From assembly GCA_032871835.1 (NCBI GenBank), contig CM065295.1:43832360-43896359 (forward strand): a stretch of DNA of 64,000 bases, read 5' to 3'. The stretch is from Dipteronia dyeriana. Lineage: Eukaryota > Streptophyta > Magnoliopsida > Sapindales > Sapindaceae. Positions 11,466 to 22,076 of this stretch are shown here, piece after piece (the first letter of the stretch is position 1; every line of letters starts with the position of its first letter). The position numbers were made by a program, and so were the translations under genes. The notes under the pieces were generated by a model. The model searched no databases, was not told where the DNA came from, and saw only the letters and a list, made by a program, of their open reading frames with translations.

Positions 11466-12600
11466 ACAATGCCTTTCTTAATGGTGACTTGTCTGAGCTT
11501 GTCTAAATGGCTCAACCCAAAGGTTTTGTTGACTCTTCAAAGCCAAATCATGTGTGCAGGTTGAATAAGTCCTTATATGGACTTAAAAAAGCTCTAAGAA
11601 ATTTGTTTCATAAGTTAAGGGCTGCTCTTTTATCTTAGGGCTTCACTAACTCGGTGTCAGGCACTTCTTTCTTCATCAAGTGTGCTAATCCAGACAAGCT
11701 ATTTGTCTTAGTTTATGTAGATGACAGTTTGGTCACCGGTAACAATCCAATGTTGATCAAGGATCTTATCACAACTCTATATAGAACTTTTGCTCTAAAA
11801 ACTCTTATCTTTGTGAATTATTTTCTTGGTTTTGAGGCATAAAAAATGCTTCTGGTTTGTTTCTTACTCCAAGTGCAGCTAAATCAAAGTTCTCTCTAAG
11901 ACATGGAGTTACCTTCCATGATCCAACACTTTATTGTAGCACGATTGGTGCTCTCCAATACCTTACCAATACCAGACTAGACATCTCATATATTGTCAAT
12001 AAGCTTAGTCAATTTTTGGTTGCACCTTCAATGGTGCATTGGCAGGCTTGTAAGAAGGTCCTTCGATATTTGAAGAGCACTCATCATCTTGGTCTTTGTT
12101 TCAGACCTGTAGCTAAACTTTCTTTTGAGGCCTTTGCTGATGGTAATTAGGCCAGTTGTGTGGATGACCCGCGTTCAACAAGTGGGTGTTGTGTGCTTCT
12201 TGGTTGTAATCTTGTCTCCTGGTCATCTAGAAAACAGAAGGTTGTAGCTCGTTCGAGCACCGAGGCTGAGTATAGGGCCATGGCTTAAGTGTTTACTGAT
12301 GTGCTATGGCTGAGATCATTATTGACAAAACTTCATTTTTTTGTTGCAACAAGCTCGGTTGTCTGGTGTGATAACATAGGTGCGGATTCCCTATCTCAGA
12401 ATCCAGTCTTTCATCAATGCACCAAACACATTGATATTGACACACACTTCACCAGGGAGAAGGTATTGTCTGGTTAGATTGTCACTAGATATATTCCTAC
12501 TGATCAATAAGTTGCTGATGTTTTTACCAAAAGTTTCACACGAGATCGATTTCAATTTCTTTGCTCCAAACTGAAATTGGAGAACTCACCCCAATTCATT
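11466..12600 (+). pseudogene. pol: Ale-1 pol 3' half (reverse transcriptase C-terminus, RNase H)
   Basis: Reading starts mid-domain at the RT motif NAFLNGDL (11469) and continues through SLYGLKKA, the catalytic YVDD (LVYVDDSLVTGNN, about 11715), LRYLKSTHHLGL, and RNase H ([43 protein letters not shown]), ending near FLCSKLKL at 12575. This wording is typical of the Ale/Hopscotch lineage of Ty1/copia and differs from Ang-1 and Ang-2. Several in-frame stops (11505, 11640, 11842, 12150, 12287, 12477) show it is dead. The 5' half, with gag, protease and integrase, is absent; the left edge abuts the Ang-1 3' LTR. Confidence 0.85.
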
Positions 12601-12610
12601 TTGCGGGGGA
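12601..12610 (+). other. Polypurine tract of Ale-1
   Basis: 'ttgcggggga' follows the RNase H text and precedes the LTR start TGATAAGC, the usual place in Ale-type elements. Confidence 0.6.
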
Positions 12611-13023
12611 TGATAAGCATAAGGATTATGCTGTGACTTAAGAAGCTAAGTTGAGCTACTGGAAGACAGGTGAAGTAAAACGGAGGAAGAAAGGAGAAGT
12701 TGAAACAGAGAGCTTACTCTTAAAATAATGGTCGATTGTAATTAGTAATATCAGGTTAAGGTCTTAGTTAGCAACTAATCAAAAGATTAGTTGCACGTGA
12801 TGTGGCATGCCTAGTTAGCAAAAGTTAGTTAGAATTTTGTTAGTCAGGTAGAGAATTCTAACAATCATTCTAACACACACATTTTGCATGATTAGACTCA
12901 TATGTATATAAATGAGAGATTGTAACAGAATTATGTAATTCTGGATTGTATTCTTCAATCATTGTAAAAAGTTTTTCTCTATAAGTTCTTTAATGAAGTT
13001 CTTAGAATTTCTTCTTCAATACA
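12611..13023 (+). repeat. Ale-1 3' LTR
   Basis: This is about 410 bp from TGATAAGCATAAGG to near 'cttcttcaataca'. Short LTRs are usual for this lineage. A TATA-like 'atgtatataaatgag' at about 12900 and the T-rich end support LTR identity. The right boundary is estimated, because no 5' LTR remains to compare. Confidence 0.6.
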
Positions 13024-13957
13024 TAAAAACTCACTAAGTCATTTCATCGAACATCTTAAATATCATTCTTCAAAGTCTCACAAAAAGCATCCAGATTCAG
13101 TGACCTTCTCTATCTTTTGTTTTATACTTAATTTTTCTTTTGTTTTCTTTAAATTTTACTTAATTTTAGTGAAAAAAAAGAGGAAATATCGTCAAGTAGA
13201 AAATTAGAAAAAAAATTAGAAAAAAAATTAGAAAAAAAACATCTTATGGCACGATCACTGTCTTTTATATATATATATATATATATATAAAGTGAGGATG
13301 ATACTAATGCAGACTACTAGTTCGACATATCTCCACGTATATTAGTATATCTGTTTTTTTTTAATAAATATGTTCTTTGTTGCCAGAACCCATAATAGAA
13401 AACCCTCTCTTCTTTGTTCAAATTCAAAGAGATTTTTATTTTATTTTTTAAAATATAATTCATTGTTTTCTCATCTTAAATTTTTATGCTTTTAAATAAT
13501 AAATATTTAAATTTTAATTAATAAAAAATAATATTATAATAAAAAGGTACTATAATTTTTACCAATTTAATCATAATATTTGTTAAAATGTTTAAAATAT
13601 TAAATTTTGTATTAATATGATGCATGAAATATACTTACTTTTACCACATAAAAGACTTTATTTAAGGGTAATGTTGGAATTTTTTAAAATATGCTTACTT
13701 TGGGTGTACATATAATTTTAGAGGGGTGTAAGTATCGTCTCTCATCTATTTTTTTTTAAATTAGACTACCCTTAAAGTCGGCCCTGATACCATATACGGT
13801 GATGGATTTTTAAACTAAGACATTGCCAGATGCATCCTTCGTTACCAAACCATATTAAGCAATATAATTTTAAATAGTTAGTTTTGCAAATTTCCATGTA
13901 ATGTGTATTTGCCAAGTGGATTGGACACCTCTCCTCTCTTACCGTGAGGACGGAAAT
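13024..13957 (+). other. AT-rich spacer without a gene
   Basis: No coding region is seen. The stretch contains a tandem 'aaaaaaaattag' motif (13198-13240), a TA microsatellite (13266-13289) and A/T-rich sequence to 13750. At 13783-13797 'ggccctgataccat' is the complement of a Met-type primer site with one mismatch, possibly a relic of another retroelement on the minus strand, but no LTR is recognisable beside it. Confidence 0.6.
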
Positions 13958-16222
13958 AGACATGACGTCGGTTCGGTTCGAACCGACGAACCGAATCAGA
14001 AAAACCAGAACCAGAACCGAACCGGAACAGTATCGGGGAGGTTCCGGTTTTGATTCTCATTTTTCAGGAACTGGCCGGTTCGAACCGGACAGAAACCGAC
14101 GGTTTAGATTCCGTTCGTATCGGTTGGTTCTATAATTTTTTAAACAAAAAAAACGGGTAGATAAGTCACTAGTTCGTTAGGCCTCCAACAGTTCACTTTT
14201 ATTTTTTTATTTTTTCAAGTTTCCAATTCTCTCTCAATTACTAAGTTATTAATATATATTTTATTTACAATTTATTTAATTTGCAATTACTAGTTTCCAA
14301 TTTATTTTATTTGTATTTAATCTGCAATTCCTAAGTTTCCAATTTCATTTATTTGAACTTTATTTTATTTCCAAATTATTTTATTTGCAATTACTAAGTT
14401 TCAAATTTATTTTATTTGCAATTTAACTTATTTCAAAAGTATTTTATTTGCAATTACTAACTACTAAGTTTCCAATTCTCTACCAAATTTATTTCTAACC
14501 GTTTATTTCCTACAATTTTTTAACATTTTTTGTTTAAGGAATTTTACAATTCAATTTTTTAAATGGCAAGTGGAAGTCATGACAGTCCTAGTCGTTCAAT
14601 TTCGATGAAAGGTAATGGTTGTATGACAGATAATCTCAGTTTTGATGACATGCCTATCACGAGTATCTGTAACATCAAGTCTACGCTGAAGACCTAAGCC
14701 TAAACTCTCAATCCCCTCCCCCTCTAATTGTTTTTGAACCCGATCTCGATTCCACACCCAATTTGACAAGCCAATCAGAAAATATGCATGATCACCCTTT
14801 AGATGTTGAATTTCATCCACATAAGAAAATTACTGAAGCAAGTCCATATGAAGAAAGTTACGTAAGAAGATGGAAGCACTGTAGTGATTTGCAATTACTG
14901 CAAAAGAGTATTTCAGTGACATAAATCTGAAAGATATGGCACATATCAGAAGCATACAACAAACAATTATCCAGAAGCACATACTAGATCGAGTTCACAG
15001 GCCCAAATTTCTAGGTACGCTACCTCTAACCAATAATTATTTAAATATAGTGATGAAAATAATAGAGAAGAATTAACTAGAATGTTTACAACATAACACT
15101 TATCATTTAGTTTTGGTGAAAATATTGGTTTTATTAATTATTTTCAACGAGCATTAAATCCTGCTGCATATCATGTTCCAAGAGCCACACTTATAGAAAC
15201 ACTTGAAAAAAAATTATGATAGAGAAAAAATAAAGTTGGAAAAGTATTTTGAAAAATGTAATGGTCGTGTTTCCGTATTTGCCGACATGTAGAGTGACCA
15301 TTGGAGAATGTATTCATACTTGGATGTCACTTGTCATTATATGGATAATGCATGGACTATCCAAAAAGACTTCTTGTATTTAGAGTTTCTGATTATGCAC
15401 ACACTGCTGCTAATATTTTAATATATCTTAGAATTATTTATGCAGAGTATAAAATTGAAAACAAATTTTTTGCACTTGGTTTTGATAATGCTTCTAACAA
15501 TACCGACGTTATTCCTGCTGTAATTGAGTTATGCAAACCTTATCTTGGTGGTAAATTTTTTCATCAACGTTGTGCATGCCATTTTTTAATTTATATGTTA
15601 AAAAGGGATTAGAACTCTTCAACAATTTATTCAACCTATTAAAGATGCCCTTTATTATTTGTTGAGACATCCTTCTACAATGAAAGCATAGGCAAAATAT
15701 TGTAAACAAAATGGTAGACGTATCATTAGATTTTCTCGTGATGTTCCAACACGTTAGAATTCTACTTATAAATTGCTTGCCAGAAGTTATGATTATAGAG
15801 ATTTATTAGTTACTTTTATTCAATAACATGTCAGTCACATTAATCTTCATCTAAGTCATTGAGATGTTTGTAACAATATTTGTGGTTTGTAAAAAGACTT
15901 TCATACTACTACTAACAATGTATCTGGTGTATTATCCTACAACTAATTTATTTATAATTGAAAGTCTAAATATTGTTGGTGCATTTGCTCATTGTGAATC
16001 TGACCCACAATTGCTAGAGTCTGTTGCTGCTATGAAGGTTAAATGGTTAGAATAATATAAGAAGTTTTCAAATATTTATTTGATTGTCATGTGTTTTAAT
16101 CCACGTTGCAGATTAGAAAATTTGTTTGATTATCTATCTGCTTATTATGAACAAGGTTACAGATTATGATGTTGATAAGTGTTGTGTTAGAATTAAGGCT
16201 TTATTGTATGAGTTATATAATG
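13958..16222 (+). mobile_element. hAT DNA transposon relic
   Basis: The left part (13965-14130) is packed with GGTTCGG / CCGAACC motifs on both strands, as in the subterminal regions of many plant hAT elements. A possible terminal repeat 'tagacatgacgtcgg' starts near 13958. A long AT-rich leader follows (14135-14560), then the transposase relic. The right end is not seen, because a Retand element begins at 16223. No 8-bp duplication could be verified. Confidence 0.6.
14565..16222 (+). pseudogene. hAT transposase, heavily decayed and cut off
   Basis: The ATG at 14565 opens a short frame (MASGSHDSPSRS). Frames then change repeatedly. Recognisable pieces are: a BED-type zinc finger with CNYCKR and GTYQKHTTNN (14890-14960); RALNPAAYHVPRATL (15150-15195); VFADMxSDHWRMYSYLDVT (15276-15335); FALGFDNASNNTDVIPAV (15470-15525); FHQRCACHF (15560-15590); and FSRDVPTRxNSTYKLLARSYDYRDLL (15730-15810), the 'PTRWNSTY' block of Ac-like hAT transposases. 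These enzymes cut and paste the element through an RNase H-like core. At least eight stops or frameshifts are present. The C-terminal dimerisation domain is not visible before the Retand LTR interrupts it. Confidence 0.75.
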
Positions 16223-17431
16223 TGTTAATCGAAGAATCGCTCAGGGTGAGGAATTGCTGCTAAAACCTTCAATACCAACACCTCTGAAGATCGCGGTCGG
16301 GCTAGGTACCTTCGGTATCGGTTTTAGGCGTGGTAATGACTAGGAGACAAATTTATATAGGGGTAAAAACCGATGAAAATGGATACTGCTTTAATGATAG
16401 TGTGTGAATTGAGTACAAGGTATGCATATCACTCAATCTCTCATAGTTGGGTTGAAGGTGGCAACCTCATGCTTGTCGATAAGTGGACAAAATTTACTAA
16501 TGGTGGCTGTGTTTTATCAATAAAATTTAGGCAAAAATGGAGCTTCTTTATCTGGTGGCGAATTTAGGTCTCGGTCCCCCTCTTTCATGCATGTCCAGGC
16601 ATATTTATAATGTAGATTTTTGGTTTAGCTGGTTATTCTTCTGCCTTAAATCACTGAATCGAATCCCCCTTATTAGGTGGGATGTTACGTTTAAATGTCA
16701 CTGACCTTGGCTCATTAACGGATTTGACGATATCCTGGAAGGAGATACGTTTGTTTCCTCTTTGGATTTAATGACTTGACCTGCATACATGTAATGGTTT
16801 AATGCACGTTTGAGTTGACTTTGATCATGTATGTTGCTCTTGTGAGGTGCCTCATGGAAGTCTTCGAATAGAGTGCCTGCTACCTCGAACGACGGGGTAT
16901 GCTTCAATACCGATATTATTACTGGGAGCTTGATTCGACCACTTTGGGCCTCATTTGGAGCTTGATCTAATTGTGTTGGCGCTTTTTGGTGATAACGAAG
17001 CTTTGCAAGCTTCCTCTTTCCCTGCTTGGATAGTTTAAGATTATACCTCGGTAAAGCGAAATGACATTGCAAGCCAAGTTTGACAGCCTAAAAGTCTCTT
17101 GGTGAAAGTAAAGATGGTAGCCTACTTTAGGGGAGGTCATGAGATACCTCAACCTCAGGGAAGTCATGTCTTCCCATGTCAAACTAATTTCGGGCTCCTA
17201 TCCTGATATAGGGAGCTTGATGTGGTCACATCGGGCTTTAATTGGTGACCCTGAATACGTGTAAGATGTTCGGAAGGTATGGCGACCTCACCTTGCTCCT
17301 GCAGGGTTGCATGGTAACTTGACCTCGGAGACCTTGATACCTTGTTGTATAGGCCCGAATTTGGACCCTTACATGAAAGTTATAGAGTAAAAAACTTTTC
17401 TTTGGTCCCTAACCAAATTTGGCTATTAACA
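16223..17431 (-). repeat. Ret-1 3' LTR
   Basis: Read on the minus strand it starts TGTTAATAGCC at 17431 and ends with ..GATTAACA at 16223 (1209 bp). It is collinear with the Ret-4 LTRs (1.2 kb) and shares the terminal block with the 'gttaac' termini and the 'ggtaccttcggtatc' segment. A small plus-strand ORF at 16373-16567 is not coding. Confidence 0.85.
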
Positions 17432-17446
17432 GAAGTCCCCTCTGAC
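17432..17446 (-). other. Polypurine tract of Ret-1
   Basis: On the minus strand 'gtcagaggggacttc' abuts the LTR start. The same tract precedes the Ret-2 and Ret-4 3' LTRs. Confidence 0.85.
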
Positions 17447-17639
17447 TTGAACGCTAGTGATTGAGTCGGGGTTGAAGTCAAATATCCTGTTTTATTTGAG
17501 AAATTTTCCCTCTCTTTTGGTTTCCTGAATCATGGAGGAAATCCCTCATTAAATGGAGGCTACACGTGGAGAGCTTCTTTTCAAATTTGTTGTGCCATGA
17601 CGGCATGCTGGAACCGAAGAGGTCTCCGAAGATCTGGCT

Positions 17640-17824
17640 TTAATCATCGGCGCTACCCATTACCGTTACGTCATTTCCTATTTAAAACTTAGTTATACCA
17701 ACATCTTTCTCATGATTCCCTTTCGAATTTCAAATACTCTTGGAGAAAACTTTCTTCCTTCTTCGTCTCCGCAATAAACTTCACTGCCTTTCTTTCTCTC
17801 TTCGAATTAAACTTTCTCGTTACC
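17640..17824 (+). promoter_or_regulatory. Promoter of the Ret-1 antisense gene
   Basis: TATTTAAA at 17679-17686 lies 139 bp before the ATG at 17825, with TACGTCAT (an ACGT core) a few bases upstream at 17667-17674. The other two copies of the antisense gene carry the same TATTTAAA at 21959 and 41733 (complement). A pyrimidine-rich leader ('ttccttcttcgtctcc') follows. Confidence 0.6.
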
Positions 17825-18330
17825 ATGTCAAATTCCAGTTCTGACACAGTCGAACGCATGGTGGAGGGAGACGGGGCCTCCAAAAGATATCAAGGATGAT
17901 CTTCCTCCTCTTTCACACCGTTGCTCGGGTCGGAATGTTTCCATAAGCTTCGACTTCTCGAATCAATCGGAGAACTCATTAGAATTGGTCCATGAGGAGT
18001 CGGGTGGTGATTTTGGCGGTAATACGGTTGTCGAAGGTCTGGTCTAGGTTTCCAGTGCTCTTCTAGGAGAGCTCGCTCTTCCTTATGACTTCTAGGTCTT
18101 CCCCGACTCTACAGTTAAGGAAGGGTCGATTAACCGGTTGAGGAACAAGTTTGGTATCCTCGACAGCTTTTCCATCACCATCCCTTCCAAGAACTATAAC
18201 GCCTTCACTCCTTTCAAGGGCAAGCTCCCAATATACCTCGCTGCTCTTGAAAGCGGGGTAAGGCTGCCTCCTCACCCCACCCTCCAGTGGGATATTCATG
18301 CCATGCAGCTTGCTCCCCTCCAAATAACCC
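17825..18330 (+). pseudogene. Ret-1 antisense gene, N-terminal part only
   Basis: It starts at ATG 17825 with a product beginning MSNSSSDTVERMVEG, matching the starts in Ret-3 (MLKSSRDIVYLMVEG) and Ret-4 (MSNSSDSIEALVKG). After frameshifts, 18138-18330 preserves NKFGILDSFSITIP, GKLPIYLAALESGVRLP and HPTLQWDIHAMQLAPLQ. From memory this resembles the Pfam 'putative gypsy type transposon' family (Transposase_28). The gene runs opposite to the pol of its host element. It stops at about 18331, where an internal deletion joins it to an RNase H scrap. The function is unknown; the name of the family reflects its home in gypsy elements, not a shown transposase activity. Confidence 0.75.
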
Positions 18331-18390
18331 CGTAGAGCTTCATATTCTGCTTCATTTTTAGTGTTCTTAAATTCAAACCTGAAATAGTGG
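18331..18390 (-). pseudogene. RNase H scrap of Ret-1 pol
   Basis: On the minus strand this reads HYFRFEFKNTKNEAEYEAL, the second (archaeal-type) RNase H motif found intact in Ret-4 at about 37605-37650. Only 20 codons remain, fused to the antisense gene on one side and to an LTR terminus on the other. Confidence 0.8.
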
Positions 18391-18567
18391 TGTTAACCGA
18401 AAATTCACTCGGGGTGAGGAATTTCAGCTAGCACTCTCGAGACAACTACCTCTGAGGTCGCGGCCGAAGTTGGTACCGTTCGGTACTTGGTTTATGCATG
18501 TGGTGATGGATATGAAAACATATGGGGACAAGATACACATGAAATATATATATATATATAAACATAC
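18391..18567 (-). repeat. Retand LTR fragment (3' terminal part)
   Basis: The LTR terminus (TGTTAACC on the plus strand, i.e. ..GGTTAACA in sense) sits exactly at 18391, next to the RNase H scrap. It resembles the ends at 16223, 28464 and 43171. It breaks off at about 18567, where sequence of the opposite orientation begins. It is either the 5' LTR of Ret-1 after an internal deletion or a separate insertion. Confidence 0.7.
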
Positions 18568-18719
18568 CGTTCCTTGCTCGCCACGTTTCACTTGTATTTA
18601 ATTAGAGGATTCCTTTCTGGATTCTGACAACTGAAAGTGAGGGAAAATTTCCCAAATCAAATAGGGAATCTGAGTCCAACCCCAACTTAATCACTAGTGT
18701 TCAAGTCAGGGGGGACTTC
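18568..18719 (+). other. Ret-2 3' untranslated end and polypurine tract
   Basis: Plus-strand sequence collinear with 41860-41972 of Ret-4 ('gggaaaatttccc', 'gtgttcaagtcagg', 'ggggacttc'). The polypurine tract is at 18706-18719. Nothing coding is present. Confidence 0.75.
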
Positions 18720-19626
18720 TGTTAATAGGAAATTTTGGCTAGGGACCAAAGGTAAATTTTCTACTCTCATAACCAGGGTCTGAATCTGAGATTACTCAAC
18801 ACGATACTGAGGTTTCCGAGGTCGAGCTACTGTCACCCTAGGAACACCATTGGTGAAGCTCAACATGAACAAATCAAGCTTCTTACATCGAAATAGGAAC
18901 CCAAAGCAAGATCGATACAGGACGACCTAGGTTTCCCCGAAGTCGAAATATCTTGCGACCTCCTTAGAAGCTAGCCACCTTCTCTAGATGCATAAGGAGA
19001 CCTATAAAGGTATCAAGTTCATACTACCATATCGCTCCATTCACTGAGGGAAGAATCGAATTTGTCTAGGCAAATAGGACAAATCTCGCAGAAACTCCGT
19101 TATCACTAAAGAGCACCGACATGGTCATTTTAAGCTCTAAAAGGGATCTAGAAAGGTCATATCAAATTCTTAACACTAAGACAAAGACATAGATGTCCCT
19201 TGCCCTTCGAGATAGTGAACGCCATATTCGATGACCTCCTTGATATGTCTTACCCGGACAGTACACAGGATCGACTCCATTCATCAATTTACGGTGAAAC
19301 GCTACATACGTGCAGGGCAAGTAATTGAGACCAAAGAGGAAACAAACTCATTCTCGAACTCGTTATTAAGTCAAAGTCATTGACATTTAAAAAACATATC
19401 CCGCTCGATAAAGAGGGATTCGATTCAAAAAATAATTGTAGTAGAATCACGAGTTTAACCTAGTTGGATTGTGTATAAATACGCTCGAGCATGCACTAGT
19501 GGAAAGGGGGAAAAAAGAGACAAGGCTTAAAACAAGAAACATATAGAAAAGAATCTTACCTTGGCCTAAATTCTATTGACAGAACACGGCTGCCATTGTT
19601 ATCCACTTCTCGACAAGCATGAAGTT

Positions 19627-19631
19627 GCCAC
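19627..19631 (+). other. Left target-site duplication of the solo LTR (GCCAC)
   Basis: GCCAC precedes the LTR, and ACCAC follows at 21838-21842. One mismatch suggests an old insertion. The undamaged target, with GCCAC, is visible in the Ret-4 5' LTR near 33043. Confidence 0.65.
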
Positions 19632-21837
19632 TGTAGGGAAACAACGGTTCAAAACGCAACGGAAGCGTGAGAAAAAACAAAAATTAGGGTTTGCGTATAA
19701 ATTAAAATATTTCCCTTTTTCAATAACAAGAACCTTAACCCTAGATTAATTGATATATATAAAAAAGTGTCGTACCTTTTTTTTTCGTGAAGATTGAACT
19801 AGCATCGAATTAAATCTGTAAGATCTTCCAGTTCAATCACGAACGTGAATCAACCATGAGTGTGGGCTCTCTTTCTTTTAATTTTATACTTGAGGATGGA
19901 AACAAACAAAATCTTTTTGTTTTTTAGTCACAATAATCCTCCAAGAGAAAAACCAAGAACGTCCGGTCACTTTTAAATTATCAATCAATTTGATTGAAAC
20001 TCACGTGAACCTTGATTCGATATTGTACACACAACCCTTTTGATGCAAAGGATACTAGTGTACTATCGAAAACAAAAACGTTCCCTATTTTCTCTAATCT
20101 TGGCCAAATTCTTCACACAATGAGTTGGACGAAGTTTTTTTTAATAACAATAAAAAAACAAATAAAAACAACTTCTCACACCAAAAGTTCATACTTGATC
20201 GAATTTAATAGGTATTATACATAGGAGACTAAATCCTTTCCTAATAAGGATTTACTTGGTGGTTAAGAATCTTATCCTTAGGTGGATTTACTTAGTGGTT
20301 AAGAATCTATTTCCAAAAGGAATTCTTTCCTACACCAAGACTCCTAATCCAACTCAATAGTGTATTTGTAACCATATTAAAGACTTCCTAATTTGATTAG
20401 ATAAATAATTCCTTTTATTTATCTACTTATCAAATATAGTTTTTAATATTAATTATACTACCAACAATAGTATAATTTTAGGAGACCATCTCCTACTAAG
20501 AAAAAGATTTTGACTTTTAATTAAATAATTAATTAATCAACTAATTAATTAATTTCTATTTAATTAAATAATAAATTAAAAATAATATAATCAAGCTATT
20601 CTAAATAGCCTTGCCGCCCAACACATATATATTGGTCATATATTATTTTTCTTATTTTATTAAATTCATTGGACCTTAATAAAAAGTCCAAATGTGAACT
20701 AGACTTATTCTTACAAAAAGAAACAAATTCACATGCCTTAATACAATTCTAAATGGACCTCTAAATTGGTCCGGTAGAATATATCAAGTGATCCATGCAA
20801 GTTCGTGTGGATAGGGGATCTTGGCGGGCTATCTAAATTTAAGCTCCAATAGACACAACCCAATCACAATCAACAAATGATTCACTTAAGTTCGATCTAT
20901 TTAATTTCAGTTCATTACACAAAAGAACTAAAATTGAACATACAATAAGTTGATATTACTCATTCATACCCTAGACAACCTTATTGAAGAAAGTGTATCA
21001 TCGTGAATAATACCAGTAATCGTCAAGAGCTCATAGACTGCCTATAGCTCTCCAAGTTACCATATTTACTCATATGACCACATTTTGAACTTGGATATTT
21101 TTACTTGTCCAAAAGCCATATTTCAATAGACACTATTGAAAATTTAATGTTAAAATTTAATATCCAATACCTCAAAATATCCATATGATGATATTCTAAT
21201 CTCATTTAATAAATGGAGCCACGATGTCCATATCTATAAATGAAGTCTTCTATCGATTAACAAATGAAAATCACCAAACTATCGAGGATAGACTATGCTA
21301 TATAATCGTACTCATTGATAGCTCAAATGATAACACTTGCAACCATAAGTCCATCATTTATCTCAGGATTGAGATAGACTCTCCGATTGTCTTCAAATGA
21401 AAAACTTTTATCCATTGACGGTTATAGATAAAGTATTTCATTGTGATCCAATTCAATGCACCCAGTGCACTAGATTCTTTTGCCCAAAGACACCAGACTT
21501 TGATGATTTTAGACTCATCATAACACATTTGATCAAACTCAAATGCTAGCAAAAGAATCTACAGCTTTGGCAATATAAAGGTGCCCAACCTTTTATCTTA
21601 AGTTCTGAATATTTTTCAAGACTAACTAAAGAATTGTTTATTCCTCATACATATCAAGATGTATGAACAATTCTTCTTTTCTCATTGTCTTTTGACCTTA
21701 TGATTATTTACTTTTGACAATTTTAATAATTAAACTATAAATGTTATAAGATTTGTTAAACTAGAAATCACTTTATTAATATGAAATTATTGTCAAATTA
21801 CATTATTACACTCTTGCTATCGAGCATAATCCCAACA
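19632..21837 (-). repeat. Solo LTR of the Ang-1 family
   Basis: On the minus strand it runs from TGTTGGGATTATGC (21837) to ..TTTCCCTACA (19632), 2206 bp. It is collinear with 9090-11465, for example the TTAATTAA block at 20510-20580 against 10310-10390. No internal coding sequence is attached on either side. It sits inside the Ret-2 LTR with a near-perfect 5-bp duplication, so it is the product of LTR-LTR recombination of a once complete element. ORFs at 20012 and 21358 are chance. Confidence 0.88.
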
Positions 21838-21895
21838 ACCACACTATTGGTACCAAAGAGAGATTGAGAGTCTTTGAGTGATCTTTATATATTAA

Positions 21896-22076
21896 ACCAT
21901 ATTCATTTCCACGTCTACTTTCGTCTCCGACGTCATGGGTTACTGCTCTGTTCATCCCTATTTAAACCTGGTTGCTTAGCTTTTCTTCTCACGCTTCTCA
22001 CTACTTTAAATCAAATTCTTAAAAAATCTTTTCTTTCTTCGCCTTCTCGAGCAACTCCCCTATCTCTCTTTTATCA
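21896..22076 (+). promoter_or_regulatory. Promoter and leader of the Ret-3 antisense gene
   Basis: TATTTAAA lies at 21959-21966, 111 bp before the ATG at 22077. GACGTCAT, an ACGT core like those bound by plant bZIP factors, lies at 21929-21936. The leader is rich in C and T ('ttctttcttcgccttctcg'). The same TATTTAAA, with similar distance and a T/C-rich leader, occurs in the other two copies. Confidence 0.6.

Larger units (their letters stand above)
16223..18390 (-). mobile_element. Ret-1: deleted Retand-like Ty3/gypsy element
   Basis: On the minus strand the remaining order is: a short RNase H scrap (18390-18331), the antisense gene N-terminus (coded on the plus strand, 17825-18330), the polypurine tract, and the 3' LTR (17431-16223). 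Integrase, the tandem array and most of the antisense gene are lost in one step at about 18331. The element interrupts the hAT relic at 16223. Its upstream side at 18391 is another LTR end. Confidence 0.75.
18720..21895 (+). repeat. Ret-2 3' LTR, split by a solo LTR
   Basis: It starts TGTTAATAGG at 18720 and follows the Ret-4 LTR to 'gaagttgccac' at 19631, exactly where the solo Angela-like LTR enters. About 58 bp more (21838-21895, 'gagagattgagag..gagtgatcttta') resembles the continuation in Ret-4 near 33060-33105. The last ~150 bp of the LTR are missing. The next sequence belongs to Ret-3. Confidence 0.75.

Noticed and set aside
13783..13797. Primer-binding site of another minus-strand element
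   Set aside because: One mismatch to the Met site, but no LTR end or gag can be seen beside it; could be chance.
13965..14110. tRNA gene suggested by B-box-like GGTTCGAACC
   Set aside because: The word recurs many times in a simple repeat context; no A box and no cloverleaf.
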